Shown here: one piece after another, positions 43,794 through 53,223 of the stretch
Numbering within the stretch: position 1 is the stretch's first letter
Layout of the letters: the number at the start of each line of letters is the position of its first letter
NCBI RefSeq assembly: GCF_003732265.1
Contig: NZ_MOBK01000001.1
Span: forward strand, 496,001 to 560,000
Origin: Pseudomonas brassicacearum
GTDB taxonomy: Bacteria; Pseudomonadota; Gammaproteobacteria; Pseudomonadales; Pseudomonadaceae
Reading direction: 5' to 3'
DNA length: 64,000 nt
Notes under the pieces: model-generated
Seen by the model: the letters and a program-made list of their open reading frames with translations, nothing else
Databases searched by the model: none
Told to the model about the DNA's origin: nothing
Program-made: the position numbers and the translations under genes

Positions 43794-44252
43794 TCATTCC
43801 AGTAACGAGATCAGCCGCGGTTCCATCGAGGTATCAAGCACCTCAAGCAACGCCAGCGTCACCGGCAGCTTGAAGCGCCGCCGTCCCGCGCTGCCGGGGT
43901 TGAGGAATAGCCGCTCACCGCGCCACTCGATGCGCGGTTTATGCGAATGGCCGGTAATCACCAGTTTGATGTCAGCATCGAGCAACGCCGGAACATCGGC
44001 GATGTCATGCACCAGCAACGTGCCCCATCCGTTCAATTCGAAACTCAGCAGATCCTCGATATCTGCCGCCCAAGGCTCGCCCAGGTCATTGTTCCCGCGC
44101 ACCACCTGCAGCGGAGCAATGGACGCCAGTTGATCGAGAATGTCGAGGGAGCCGATGTCTCCCGCGTGGATGATCCGTTCACAGCCCTCCAGCGCCGCAA
44201 TCGCTTCGGCGCGGAGCAACCCATGGGTATCGGAAATCACGCCAGCCTTCAT
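43794..44252 (-). CDS. YfcE-type metallophosphoesterase
   Basis: 152 residues. All metal-binding motifs in order: 'VISDTHG', 'HAGDIGS', 'GNND', 'VHD' and 'GHSHKP'. Single-domain phosphodiesterase of the YfcE/MJ0936 class. Convergent repeats upstream; ends near the SBF gene, both on the minus strand 34 bases apart. Confidence 0.93.
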   Translation of the reverse strand: MKAGVISDTHGLLRAEAIAALEGCERIIHAGDIGSLDILDQLASIAPLQVVRGNNDLGEPWAADIEDLLSFELNGWGTLLVHDIADVPALLDADIKLVITGHSHKPRIEWRGERLFLNPGSAGRRRFKLPVTLALLEVLDTSMEPRLISLLE

Positions 44253-44286
44253 GCACAGCTCCAGACGTCGCTTGGGAATCAGGCGA

Positions 44287-45285
44287 TCAAGGATCTACTT
44301 GCGCCATCAGTTCGGCAACCGATTCCTGGCGTTTGGCGTAGCGCTGGGCCAGCACCGCACAGACCATCAACTGAATCTGATGGAACAGCATCAACGGCAG
44401 GATCAACACGCCGATGGTGCTGCCGGCGAACAGCACCTGGGCCATCGGCACACCGGTGGCCAGACTTTTCTTCGAACCGCAAAAGAGGATGGTGATGCGG
44501 TCTTCCACATTGAAACCAAAGGCTTTGCCCAGCACCGTCGAGGCCACCAACACCAGCCCCAGCAACACGCAGCACGCCACCACTAGCCCGGCCAGTTCCC
44601 ACAATGGAATCTGCTGCCAGATGCCCTCGTTCACCGCTTCGCTGAATGCACCGAACACCACCAGAAGAATCGAGCCCTGATCGACGAACTTCAGCCAACT
44701 CTTGTTACGCCCCACCCAGGCACCGATCCAGCGCCGCGCAATCTGCCCGGCAATGAACGGCAGCAGCAGTTGCACGCTGATCTTCACAATCGCATCAAGC
44801 GTCGACCCGCCATCGCCATGCACATTCAGCAACAGCGTCACCAACAACGGCGTGATAAAGATCCCGAACAGGCTGGACGCCGCCGCACTGCAAATCGCCG
44901 CCGGAATATTGCCCCGCGCCAGGGAGGTGAACGCAATGGCCGACTGCACCGTGGCGGGCAGCGCGCAGAGGTAGAGCATGCCCATGTACAGATCGTCACC
45001 GATCAGCGGCGACAGCACCGGTTTGAGCGCCAGGCCAAGCAGCGGAAACAACACAAAGGTCAGGCTGAACACCAACAAATGCAGGCGCCAGTGACCGGCG
45101 CCGGCGATGATCGACTCGCGTGACAGTTTGGCGCCATGCAGGAAAAACAGCAGCGCGATGGCGATGTTGGTCAGCCAGCCAAAGCCCACCGCGACCTGAC
45201 CGCTGGCGGGCAAGAAGCTGGCGAGCAGCACGACGCCGATCAGGGTCAGGGTGAAGTTGTCGGGTAGGAAGCGAGGGCGAGTCAT
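44287..45285 (-). CDS. SBF-like bile acid:Na+ symporter family protein (YfeH-like)
   Basis: 332 residues, about ten membrane segments. 'FFLHGAKLSRESI' and 'CALPATVQSAIAFTSLARGN' (split) with the conserved unwound helices, and 'FCGSKKSLATGVPMA' are signatures of the COG0385/SBF-like family. Transports an organic anion with sodium; substrate unknown. Ribosome site weak. Confidence 0.9.
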   Translation of the reverse strand: MTRPRFLPDNFTLTLIGVVLLASFLPASGQVAVGFGWLTNIAIALLFFLHGAKLSRESIIAGAGHWRLHLLVFSLTFVLFPLLGLALKPVLSPLIGDDLYMGMLYLCALPATVQSAIAFTSLARGNIPAAICSAAASSLFGIFITPLLVTLLLNVHGDGGSTLDAIVKISVQLLLPFIAGQIARRWIGAWVGRNKSWLKFVDQGSILLVVFGAFSEAVNEGIWQQIPLWELAGLVVACCVLLGLVLVASTVLGKAFGFNVEDRITILFCGSKKSLATGVPMAQVLFAGSTIGVLILPLMLFHQIQLMVCAVLAQRYAKRQESVAELMAQVDP

Positions 45286-45488
45286 CGAGGGGCATCCGGG
45301 TTTGCCAGGAACGTAGCCTCGACTCTAACGCTTCTGCGGATTACCGACTAACGCTAGTAAGCCAGCAGATGTCGCCTAACGGACATGACCAACGAGTCAA
45401 ACATCGTTCTTGACGCTTGACGCCATTCAATGGGAAAACAGGCCTGGCCCGGATGGAAGCGTCGGTCATTCACGATCAAGGAAGACTC

Positions 45489-46508
45489 ATGAAAACCCTG
45501 TTCTGTTTACTGATCGCCACCGGCGTCGGCGCCGCAATGCAATACGCCGGCATTCCCCATGGTCTGTTGCTCGGGTCGATTCTGGCAACGGCGTTGATCG
45601 CCAGTCGCCTGCACTTCTCCCCTACCCTGCGTTTCGGCCTCGGCTACGTGCAAATCGTACTGGGGATCGCGACCGGCCTGATGTTTACCGCGTGGGACAG
45701 CCACACCGTCGCGGCCATGCTCCCCAGCCTCGGATTGATGCTGTTTTGCTTGATGGTGCAAAGCTCGGTGGCCGGTCTGGCACTGCTGAAAATCGCTGGA
45801 TGGAACCGCAAGGATTCGCTGCTGGCGGTCTACCCCGGCGCGCTCGCGGCGATATTCGACTTGCTCGAATCCGAACGCGCGTCCAGCAAAGTGATCGTCG
45901 TGCATCTGGTGCGACTGCTCGCCATCACCCTCCTCGTCAGCTTCTGCATTCCCGGGCAGACCAACGTGGCGGCGGCCGACAGCGGCGTGCTGGACATGAG
46001 CATGGCGCTGCCCCTGCTGTCGCTGATCGCCTTGTGCCTGTTGCTCGGGCGCTTGCTGCTGAACGTCGGCGTGCCGGCGCCGTTCATGCTCACGGCCATC
46101 GTGTTCACGGGCGTCTACCTCAAGTTCGGCTACTTGCAGGGCTTTCACATGCCGTCATGGAGTGTCGACTTTGCGACCGTGCTGCTCGGCGCGCTGATTG
46201 GCTCGAAATTCAAGGACATATCCTTCGGCGAACTCCTGCATCACGGCCGCGCCGCCGTGATGTCGGTCGGCCTGATGCTGCTGATCGCCGCCGCATTCGC
46301 CGGTGTCGCCGGGCAGTTTTTGGCCAGCAACCCGTTGTCGCTATGGCTGGCCTACATGCCGGGCGCCATCGAGACCATCGCCCTCGTCGCCTTCAGCGGC
46401 GGGTTGAACGTGGTGTTCATCCTGACCCATCACCTGGTGCGCATGGTGGTGCTGCACTTCGCGCCGGCACTGGTGGTGCAGGCGCGGCGCTGGCGGGAGG
46501 ATGTTTGA
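45489..46508 (+). CDS. AbrB-type membrane protein (COG3180)
   Basis: 339 residues from ATG 45489 with AAGGAAG upstream. Roughly ten hydrophobic helices in two similar halves; 'GYVQIVLGIATGLMFT', 'VYPGALAAIFDL' and 'YMPGAIETIALVAFSGG' (PGA motif in both halves) are typical of AbrB proteins, once linked to ammonia monooxygenase by name only. Probable transporter. Confidence 0.88.
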   Translation: MKTLFCLLIATGVGAAMQYAGIPHGLLLGSILATALIASRLHFSPTLRFGLGYVQIVLGIATGLMFTAWDSHTVAAMLPSLGLMLFCLMVQSSVAGLALLKIAGWNRKDSLLAVYPGALAAIFDLLESERASSKVIVVHLVRLLAITLLVSFCIPGQTNVAAADSGVLDMSMALPLLSLIALCLLLGRLLLNVGVPAPFMLTAIVFTGVYLKFGYLQGFHMPSWSVDFATVLLGALIGSKFKDISFGELLHHGRAAVMSVGLMLLIAAAFAGVAGQFLASNPLSLWLAYMPGAIETIALVAFSGGLNVVFILTHHLVRMVVLHFAPALVVQARRWREDV

Positions 46509-46516
46509 GGAAAGGA

Positions 46517-46600
46517 TTAAGTCGGAGAGATGGTGGCCAGTGCGCCAATCAGAATGGTCAACACCAGAAATCCACCAAGGAAAATTGCCATCTTGCCCAT
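46517..46600 (-). CDS. 27-residue hydrophobic membrane microprotein
   Basis: ATG at 46600 preceded by AGGAGG at ideal spacing; stop TAA 46519-46517. Product MGKMAIFLGGFLV... is one membrane helix with a Lys at the start and a short polar tail ISPT. Too short to be called automatically. Convergent with the AbrB gene, 8 bases apart, and upstream region reads as free-standing. Function unknown. Confidence 0.65.
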   Translation of the reverse strand: MGKMAIFLGGFLVLTILIGALATISPT

Positions 46601-46710
46601 TTGAGGCCTCCTAGATTTTGAGTACGCGGTAGGCCGTCAGTGTGAGCCTGCCGCTGAGTGCATTACAGAGGCAGATAACCCGGAAAAATACGGATCAGAT
46701 GCCTGAAACG

Positions 46711-46748
46711 AAAAAGCCCCGCCCCACTGATGTGGGACGGGGCTTTCT
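46711..46748. terminator. Terminator after the MFS transporter gene
   Basis: Stem agccccgcccca with its partner tgggacggggct (one mismatch) around ctgatg, with A/T runs outside. Confidence 0.85.
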
Positions 46749-46766
46749 ACTGCATGGACCGCTGTT

Positions 46767-48170
46767 TTACAGGTCAGTGATTTCCTTGTGACGTGGCACC
46801 AGCATTTTCATCACGCTCCACGCCACCAGATAGGCCAGCGAACAGATGGCGAACATGATCATGTAACCGGTGTGAATGTCGTTGATCGATTTGTAGTAGT
46901 CGAACACATAACCACCGATTTTGGTCATCACCACACCGCCCAAACCACCGGCCATGCCGCCGATACCGACCACCGAAGCGATGGTTTTTTGCGGGAACAT
47001 GTCAGACACGGTGGTGAAGATGTTGCACGACCACGCCTGGTGCGCCGAGGCGCCCACACCAATCAGCAACACCGGCACCCAGAAGCTGATGTAACCCAGC
47101 GGCTGCGCCAGCAACACCACCAACGGGAACAGCGCGATCACCAGCATGGCTTTCATGCGACCGTCATACGGCTTGTCGCCGCGCGCCATGAAGTAGCTCG
47201 GGAACCAGCCGCCGCCGATACTGCCGATCATCGTCATGCTGTACAACACGGCCAGCGGTGCAACGATGGCCGCACCCTTCATTTCGTATTGCGCCGACAG
47301 ATAGGTTGGCAGCCAGAACAGGAAGAACCACCACACGCCGTCCGTCATGAACTTACCGAAGGCGAACGCCCAGGTCTGGCGGTAGGTCAGCAGTTTGAAC
47401 CACGATACTTTTTTGGCTGCGACACCCGACACTTCCGGGGTGACCACTTGCACAGGCTCATCGGCACGGATGTAGGCCAGTTCCTCGGCCGACAGACGTT
47501 TTTGCTGCTCTGGCTTTTCGTAGAGTGCGATCCAGACCGCGACCCAGACGAAGCCCAACAGGCCAATCACGATGAACGCGGCTTCCCAACCCCAAATGCC
47601 GGCAATCAGCGGCACGCAGATCGGCGCCAGGATCGCACCGACGTTGGCGCCGGAGTTGAAGATGCCCGTGGCGAACGAGCGTTCCTTCTTAGGGAAGTAT
47701 TCCGCAGTGGCCTTGATCGCGATCGGGAAGTTACCCGCTTCACCAATCGCCAGCACGGCACGCGACAACATGAAACCGGCAATGGACACCGGAATCACGG
47801 CAAGCCCGAGCGCACTGCTCAGGAAGCCGATGCCCTCACCCATTGGCACTGCAAAGGCGTGCATCACCGCACCGGTGGACCAGATGCCAATCGCAAACAT
47901 GTACGCTTTCTTGGTTCCGATCTTGTCGACGAAGCGGCCGGCGAACAACATGGAAATCGCATACACAAACTGGAAAACCGAGGCGATGTTGGCGTAGTCG
48001 GTGTTACTCCAGCCAAATTGCGTCGACAGCTGCGGCGCCAACAGACTCAGTACCTGACGGTCGAGGTAGTTGACGGTCGTGGCAAAAAACAACAGTGCAC
48101 AGATCGTCCAGCGGTATTTGCCGACCGCCTGGCCGACGCGTTGCGCATTGATGGGCTCGTTCAGATTCAT
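46767..48170 (-). CDS. MFS transporter, anion:cation symporter (ExuT-like)
   Basis: 467 residues, twelve membrane segments. 'NYLDRQVLSLLAPQL' in helix 1, 'GRFVDKIGTKKAY' loop motif, 'AIGEAGNFPIAIKATAEYFP' (split) and 'GIFNSGANVGAILAP' are ACS-family signatures of hexuronate/glucarate-type transporters. Likely imports a sugar acid; substrate unverified. The leader carries CAATAATAAAG, a possible Hfq/Crc motif. Confidence 0.9.
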   Translation of the reverse strand: MNLNEPINAQRVGQAVGKYRWTICALLFFATTVNYLDRQVLSLLAPQLSTQFGWSNTDYANIASVFQFVYAISMLFAGRFVDKIGTKKAYMFAIGIWSTGAVMHAFAVPMGEGIGFLSSALGLAVIPVSIAGFMLSRAVLAIGEAGNFPIAIKATAEYFPKKERSFATGIFNSGANVGAILAPICVPLIAGIWGWEAAFIVIGLLGFVWVAVWIALYEKPEQQKRLSAEELAYIRADEPVQVVTPEVSGVAAKKVSWFKLLTYRQTWAFAFGKFMTDGVWWFFLFWLPTYLSAQYEMKGAAIVAPLAVLYSMTMIGSIGGGWFPSYFMARGDKPYDGRMKAMLVIALFPLVVLLAQPLGYISFWVPVLLIGVGASAHQAWSCNIFTTVSDMFPQKTIASVVGIGGMAGGLGGVVMTKIGGYVFDYYKSINDIHTGYMIMFAICSLAYLVAWSVMKMLVPRHKEITDL

Positions 48171-48707
48171 GGCATCACTTTATTATTGGATTATGGTGAT
48201 GATCTCTCGGTTTCAAGCGAGATCAATTGTGTCGTAGAGCATCGCCAAAACGCGAGGAATCCGCGCCAAGGCTGGTCAGGTTCAGCCGTTTCTTGCGATC
48301 AACAAAATGCTGTCGGACGAGAGCTAGTAGCGCTTTGACGGGACAATGGACTGCGACGACGCTGATCGCGCGGGCACGCGAGCAGACAACATCAAGCCAG
48401 AGGGAGCGACGCTGGAGGGAATGAGTACGCAAGATGGATTCATGATGGGGCCGACACTCTTTTTATTTTTAGGCTTCAACAGCCGATGTCTCGTCTGTCG
48501 TCGTACAACTGTGCCTTTTATATCGAGATAAGGGTTGGGGTGTCAATCGGAAAGTTGGCCGTTTGTCTGGGGATTTAGCGCGGATTGAGATTTGATATTC
48601 GTAGAGAAGCTGCTAGCTGTGGGAGCGCTAGCCGTGTGAATGGGCGGGTGGTGTCGACAGGATGTCTGGGAATTGAATCATCGCCGCGTTGTACGATGAC
48701 GCGTTGC
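48171..48707. other. Gene-free stretch
   Basis: 537 bases without a supported gene. The first part is the leader/promoter of the MFS gene; the rest shows no repeat or RNA motif that I can identify. Confidence 0.5.
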
Positions 48708-49352
48708 TCAGTGCTCCCAATGCGAACAGAGAATGACGCTGCAGAGGTTTGTTCGTTTAAAACCCGGATCCTTGAACGCCAGGAAATCATCGTTAAACGT
48801 ACCGAATGTGCTGCCAGGACGATGTTTCATCCCCTGATAAAACTCGTCGATCATCTTGTGAGCGAAATCGGTTCCGCGGGGATAGCGGGCGATGACCGCT
48901 CCACGTTGTTCGTCGGTGAACTGCTCGAAGCCACGTCCAGCCACATCCATTCCCGCGCCAGCCTGCAACAGGGCAATTTCTGAATGCATGTGTTCCGGTA
49001 TACCCGGCGTCGTATGGAGCGCGACGGCGTTCCAGACTTTCTCTATGTCCCCTTCGAAAATATGATGGCTGCGCAGGAAGTCGCGCGCGGCGTTCGCGCT
49101 GTCCACTTCAAAGCGCAACTGGCTCTCTCGATACACCGATGTCAGGCCGAGATCGTGGAACATCGCGGCGACGTAAAGCAGCTCTGGGTCGAAGGTCAGG
49201 CCCTTTTGTTGACCGAGCAAAGCGCCCCAGAAATAGACGCGCGTGGAGTGGGAAAACAGCAACTCGCTTTCGGTGTCACGGATGAGCTGCGTCACTTCCT
49301 GGGCCATTTTACTGTCCGGGATTTTTACGCTGAGAAGGTCGTTTGTTACCAC
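48708..49352 (-). CDS. HD-domain phosphohydrolase/cyanamide hydratase-like protein
   Basis: About 214 residues from GTG 49352, chosen because the relatives I recall begin shortly before 'IPDSKMAQEVTQLIRDTES'; the frame opens to 49454 but that extension is translated repeat DNA. HD domain with 'HSTRVYFWGALLG' and the metal-binding 'MFHDLGLT', later 'ALHTTPGIPEHM'. Similar to fungal cyanamide hydratase-like HD proteins. Substrate unknown; start uncertain. Confidence 0.8.
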   Translation of the reverse strand: MVTNDLLSVKIPDSKMAQEVTQLIRDTESELLFSHSTRVYFWGALLGQQKGLTFDPELLYVAAMFHDLGLTSVYRESQLRFEVDSANAARDFLRSHHIFEGDIEKVWNAVALHTTPGIPEHMHSEIALLQAGAGMDVAGRGFEQFTDEQRGAVIARYPRGTDFAHKMIDEFYQGMKHRPGSTFGTFNDDFLAFKDPGFKRTNLCSVILCSHWEH

Positions 49353-49721
49353 GGTGGGTTCGTACTCGAATAGGGTCCACAAAAAACAAAAATACACGCC
49401 GCTCGGGGAGGAACACAGCGCCAATATGGTGAATTCTGAGTAGGCCAAAGCCAACTTCCATGACCTTCAGAATTTAGCAACTACATGCCTGAGCCGTGCG
49501 GCAGAGCGCTACCGACCGGATGCCACCGGCGAGCGTCAATGTTTTCAGCCGGCGCCGCTTGACGCCCAAGCGGTGCTGATCTTGAATCTTGTTTGCAGTT
49601 GGTTTTCCGTGGTCAGCGCGCCCTTTCTTCCCGACACGCCTGTACCGCTAGCAGCCTGCAGCCAAAACCCACCGTCGGGCTTCTTGAACTGGCACCTGTT
49701 TGCCGGGAAAAAGGATTTGCC
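49353..49721. other. Gene-free stretch with a dispersed repeat
   Basis: Holds repeat copy 49381-49446; otherwise nothing recognised apart from the leader of the DUF2235 gene. Confidence 0.5.
49381..49446. repeat. Dispersed repeat (cgccgctcgggg family), copy 1
   Basis: About 60 bases match 53224-53290 (atacacgccgctcgggg, then ggaacacag-gccaatat, then gaatt-tgagt). Translated on the minus strand it gives 'LALCSSPSGVYF', seen again as 'LALCSTPSGVYF' at the second copy. Confidence 0.8.
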
Positions 49722-51242
49722 ATGACTAATCTGGTGATTTGCTGCGACGGAACCTGGAACACCCCCGACCAACTCGATCAAGGCGTCCCCGCCCCCACCA
49801 ACGTGGTGCGGCTGTACAACGCCGTAGCTGATGTCGACGCACTGGGCGCAGCGCAAACTACCTACTATCACCCCGGTGTCGGCACCAATGGCAGTTGGTG
49901 GGATAAAGCCGTCGGCGGCGGCACCGGTGCCGGCCTTGATAACAACATCATGAGCGCCTACCAGAAGCTCAGTTACTGCTACCAGCCCGGCGATGCCATC
50001 TTCCTCTTCGGCTTCAGCCGCGGCGCCTACACGGTGCGCAGCCTTGCCGGGTTCATCGGCCGCTGCGGACTGTTGCAGATCGTCGGGCTACCACCCGCCG
50101 AGGTCTGGACGCGCATCCAGACCCTGCTCACCTACGGCTACCGGCGTAAAACCGAGGACCGTAAAGACTGGGACGCTCAAGGCTGGCAGTTCCACAACAC
50201 GGCAAACGCATCGATCCCAATTCATTTCATTGGGGTGTGGGACACCGTCGGTGCGCTGGGCATCCCCGACGACATGGCACTGCTCAATCTGCTCGACAAT
50301 CGAGAACGCTACACCTTCCACGACACCACGCTGCACCCCTCGGTAACGCACGCACGCCACGCGTTGGCAATGGACGAACGCCGGGCCTCGTTCCAGCCGA
50401 CACTGTGGAGCCAGCCGCCGCAGGGCACCACACTCAAGCAGATCTGGTTCCCCGGCGTGCATTCAGACGTCGGCGGCGGCTACCAGCACTGCGGCCTGGC
50501 CGATGGCGCGCTGAAATGGATGATTCATGAGGCGGACGCGGCCGGACTGATTTTTGACCCGGATATTGTCGGGCAGATCAAACCAGACATCTACGACACC
50601 CTGCACGACTCCTGTGATGGCGTGTTCACCGTGCTGCCGACTCAGCCACGCAGCGTGGCCGACATGACCACACAATCGACGCTATTCCACCAATCAGCGC
50701 TGGACCGGCAGAAAATCCCACCCATCACCCAATCGCCCTATCGCAAAGCACGCTTGTTGGCACCGCCTAACCCGCTGGTGCTGGACATCTCCGCGCGCCA
50801 GCCGTGGAACGAAACCGGCCTGTGGCTCAACGCTGGCACCCCATACACCTTCAGCGCCAGCGGCGAGTGGCTGGACGCCTCGATCGTTTGCAACCCGGAC
50901 GGGCCAGTGAGTAAACATTTTCAACCCAGTGAACTGGCCTATGTGGCCGGCGCTGCACTGGGCAAACTGGAAACCTGGTACAGCAAGCTGTTCAACAACA
51001 GCGACGCAAACTTCTACTTCACCCGCCGCCACGAGAATTACCCTTGGTTCAGTCTCGTCGGCGCCATCGCCAACAGCGATGGTGTCGACGCCAAAGGCGT
51101 CCTGCTGAAACCGGAAACCTTCCTCATTGGCCACGGCCGCACGTACACGCCGAAGCGCTCGGGGTATTTCTACGCCTATGCCAACGACGCGTGGAATTGT
51201 TATGGGAACAACAAAGGGCATGTGGCGTTGACGATTCAGTAA
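49722..51242 (+). CDS. DUF2235 (Tle1-like) alpha/beta hydrolase, possible T6SS lipase effector
   Basis: 506 residues from ATG 49722, AAAGGA upstream. Starts 'TNLVICCDGTWNTPDQ', the DUF2235 signature; nucleophile Ser 99 in 'LFGFSRGAYTVRSLAG', followed by 'HFIGVWDTVGALG' and 'GVHSDVGGGY'. The GFSRG motif defines the Tle1 class of type VI phospholipases. The C-terminal third (after about 350) has beta-rich sequence with 'TGLWLNAGTPYTFSASGEW' resembling a binding module. No vgrG, PAAR or hcp gene nearby. Next gene encodes a membrane protein that could be its partner. Confidence 0.85.
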   Translation: MTNLVICCDGTWNTPDQLDQGVPAPTNVVRLYNAVADVDALGAAQTTYYHPGVGTNGSWWDKAVGGGTGAGLDNNIMSAYQKLSYCYQPGDAIFLFGFSRGAYTVRSLAGFIGRCGLLQIVGLPPAEVWTRIQTLLTYGYRRKTEDRKDWDAQGWQFHNTANASIPIHFIGVWDTVGALGIPDDMALLNLLDNRERYTFHDTTLHPSVTHARHALAMDERRASFQPTLWSQPPQGTTLKQIWFPGVHSDVGGGYQHCGLADGALKWMIHEADAAGLIFDPDIVGQIKPDIYDTLHDSCDGVFTVLPTQPRSVADMTTQSTLFHQSALDRQKIPPITQSPYRKARLLAPPNPLVLDISARQPWNETGLWLNAGTPYTFSASGEWLDASIVCNPDGPVSKHFQPSELAYVAGAALGKLETWYSKLFNNSDANFYFTRRHENYPWFSLVGAIANSDGVDAKGVLLKPETFLIGHGRTYTPKRSGYFYAYANDAWNCYGNNKGHVALTIQ

Positions 51243-51284
51243 TTCATTGCTGGTCACTGGCTCATTGCAAGGGAAGTACTCTCC

Positions 51285-51959
51285 ATGGCGGATAAATCTG
51301 AAGAACAGAAAATGGGCTCCGAGCTGTCTTCGCTGCTCAACTTCATCCCTAGCGCGTATTACGACCTGATTGCGCGGGTGTGCCCGGGAATGGCGTTCTG
51401 GGTCACGTTGTCGTACAAGATGGATTTCATCATCAGCTTTTCACCTGAAAAACCACAAACATCGGTTTCCGGAGCAGATCTGTTCATTCTGATCTTGCTC
51501 AGTTATGTGTCAGGCATTGTTTTGACCGGTTTTTGTGTCATCTGGGACGCTGTATCGATATTCATCCTCGAGCGCGCGCCTTTCTGTACGGCCTTGAACC
51601 TGGCAAACGCGGCCACGTTTACCCAGCGCTGGAAACAGGTCTCAGTGAGTATCGATCAGGTGAGCCAAGCAAACGACACGGCCGGACGTATCTTGGTTAA
51701 AGCCATGGCCGAAGTGACACTGTGCCAAAACCTTCTTACCGGTTTGATCGTGCTCGCGTGTATCGGCAGTTTTTCCGGGAATTTAAAATTCTACGCGTTC
51801 GGGCCGTACTACATTTATTACCTGGCCATCGGTTGCTCGTTGTTCATTGCCATGATGTTTCGCCAAGCGATGTTTCTGGGGCGAGTGATGGACTTGCACG
51901 CGCTTTATTTTGGCAGTGTTTACCCACCTGCTACACCCGTTGCCATCGCGGCAAAATAG
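51285..51959 (+). CDS. Hypothetical membrane protein next to the lipase
   Basis: 224 residues, AAGGAAG upstream, 42 bases after the DUF2235 gene. Three to four hydrophobic segments ('LFILILLSYVSGIVLTGFCV', 'LLTGLIVLACIGSF', 'YYIYYLAIGCSLFIAMMF') with an intervening helical stretch 'QRWKQVSVSIDQVSQANDTA'. No family recognised. An immunity or co-regulated role beside the lipase is a guess from position. Confidence 0.65.
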   Translation: MADKSEEQKMGSELSSLLNFIPSAYYDLIARVCPGMAFWVTLSYKMDFIISFSPEKPQTSVSGADLFILILLSYVSGIVLTGFCVIWDAVSIFILERAPFCTALNLANAATFTQRWKQVSVSIDQVSQANDTAGRILVKAMAEVTLCQNLLTGLIVLACIGSFSGNLKFYAFGPYYIYYLAIGCSLFIAMMFRQAMFLGRVMDLHALYFGSVYPPATPVAIAAK

Positions 51960-52105
51960 GGCGCGAAGCAGGGCTGCTGAGTTTTGAATCGTTTGCAGAT
52001 TTTGATGGCGGCCGTGCGAGGTTCTTCCCGACCGACTACCCTAGCGTGGAGACGACTTGCCCGGTTTGGGCCTTAAAAATGTTTTTTTGAAAAAAATGAA
52101 AAAAA

Positions 52106-52148
52106 GTGGACGGATTTATTTCCTGAAAAATATCAGTGCCCTCCCCCC
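52106..52148. repeat. Degraded palindromic element (ggacggatttattt family), copy 1
   Basis: gtggacggatttatttcctgaaaaata... matches the intact inverted repeat at 58123-58160; the right arm here is mutated. Confidence 0.65.
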
Positions 52149-52175
52149 TTAATTTTCATAAGAGGTCGAACGAAG

Positions 52176-52712
52176 ATGCTGACGAACGCCTTAAAAGAGC
52201 TGTTCAATCCTAAGAGAAAAACAATGACAAAAAACAACTCACCATACCTTTCAGAAAACAATCGACTTGGCGATGTAATTGCCGCAATTCAAGTCATGGC
52301 GGTTTATAAATTTTATAAACTACCATTTAGTGACTGGGCTGATCGGATAAATGCAGATACCAGTCAAGCGGAAAAATGGAAAACCATATTCATGGAGCAT
52401 CCCGAGTTTTTTCGACTCGATTCAAATCGAGAGAAAGCATCATTAGTTTGGCGCCGACAATTCCCAAAACGTTACGATGTAGATGCCGAAAAAGCACTGA
52501 GCTTCGAAGCGTTCAGCGCATTAACTGAACAACAGAAGGAGCGAATCTCAAGAACACCACTCACCCCAAGCGATATTAAAGCGCTAATAGATACTGCTGT
52601 TAATTTACATTCCAGAGCATTAGAACATCAGAAAGATAAACGCTGGTGGACTGTACTTGCCAGCGCCATAGGCGGCCTTATCGGCGCAGTTGCGGGAGCG
52701 CTACTAAAGTAA
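52176..52712 (+). CDS. Hypothetical protein with C-terminal membrane anchor
   Basis: 178 residues, with ATG at 52176 or 52224 (second Met, MTKNNSP); AGAGG precedes the first. Soluble N-terminal part with 'NNRLGDVIAAIQVMAVYKFY' (helical, possible winged helix), 'KWKTIFMEHPEFFRLDSN' and 'KASLVWRRQFPKRYD', then a helix and a final glycine-rich membrane segment 'ASAIGGLIGAVAGALLK'. AT-rich, unlike core genes. Tail-anchored; function not recognised. Confidence 0.7.
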   Translation: MLTNALKELFNPKRKTMTKNNSPYLSENNRLGDVIAAIQVMAVYKFYKLPFSDWADRINADTSQAEKWKTIFMEHPEFFRLDSNREKASLVWRRQFPKRYDVDAEKALSFEAFSALTEQQKERISRTPLTPSDIKALIDTAVNLHSRALEHQKDKRWWTVLASAIGGLIGAVAGALLK

Positions 52713-52797
52713 AAAATCATACCTCGCGGAATCCGACATCGTTCGGGATACCGAAGCTTTCGGCAACACCACAACTAAAAACACTCAAATTCAATGC

Positions 52798-53025
52798 TTA
52801 TTCTTTTTCTAACACCACCACAAAACACTCTTTCGCAGGTTCTGAACAGTGCAAGCTATTGTTAACACTTTTTAGCTTCCATCCTTTCTTTCCCTCAGCA
52901 TTCAGAGTGTTCTGCAGTTCGTTCAGCCCAGAGCTCATAAACACGACGTACTCAGCTGCGAAAACTGGACTGGTTGTCAGCAAGGCTCCAAATATCCAAA
53001 ACAACCCCAACCCTTTCGATTTCAT
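52798..53025 (-). CDS. Secreted DUF4177-like small protein
   Basis: 75 residues from ATG 53025 with GGAGG upstream. Signal peptide ending SPVFA; mature 'EYVVFMSSGLNELQNTLNAEGKKGWKLKSVN' (split) follows the DUF4177 pattern of a small beta-alpha-beta fold with LN...G..GW. Two Cys can pair. Function unknown. Confidence 0.65.
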   Translation of the reverse strand: MKSKGLGLFWIFGALLTTSPVFAAEYVVFMSSGLNELQNTLNAEGKKGWKLKSVNNSLHCSEPAKECFVVVLEKE

Positions 53026-53223
53026 AAGTGCCTCCGCAAAGTGAATATCGACAAGCTCCGAGTAAGCGTAGTCGTTCATTCATTTTTCCGTATGGACTGG
53101 ATGCTGTGAAAAATATCCCCATTAGTGATATCAATAATTGCGAAAGAAGCTAGTTGAGCTCTAAAAAGCCCCCCCAAAAAGCCCACTGACCGTCCCAGCC
53201 CCTCTTACCAGTTGGGGACGCTG

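Noticed and set aside
48177..48187. Hfq/Crc motif before the MFS transporter
   Set aside because: AATAATAA fits the pattern, but it is short and the ribosome site nearby is unclear; kept only as a note in that gene's entry.
48227..48424. 65- to 69-residue frames on both strands upstream of the MFS gene
   Set aside because: Opposite-strand mirror frames with no start signals and no recognisable domain.
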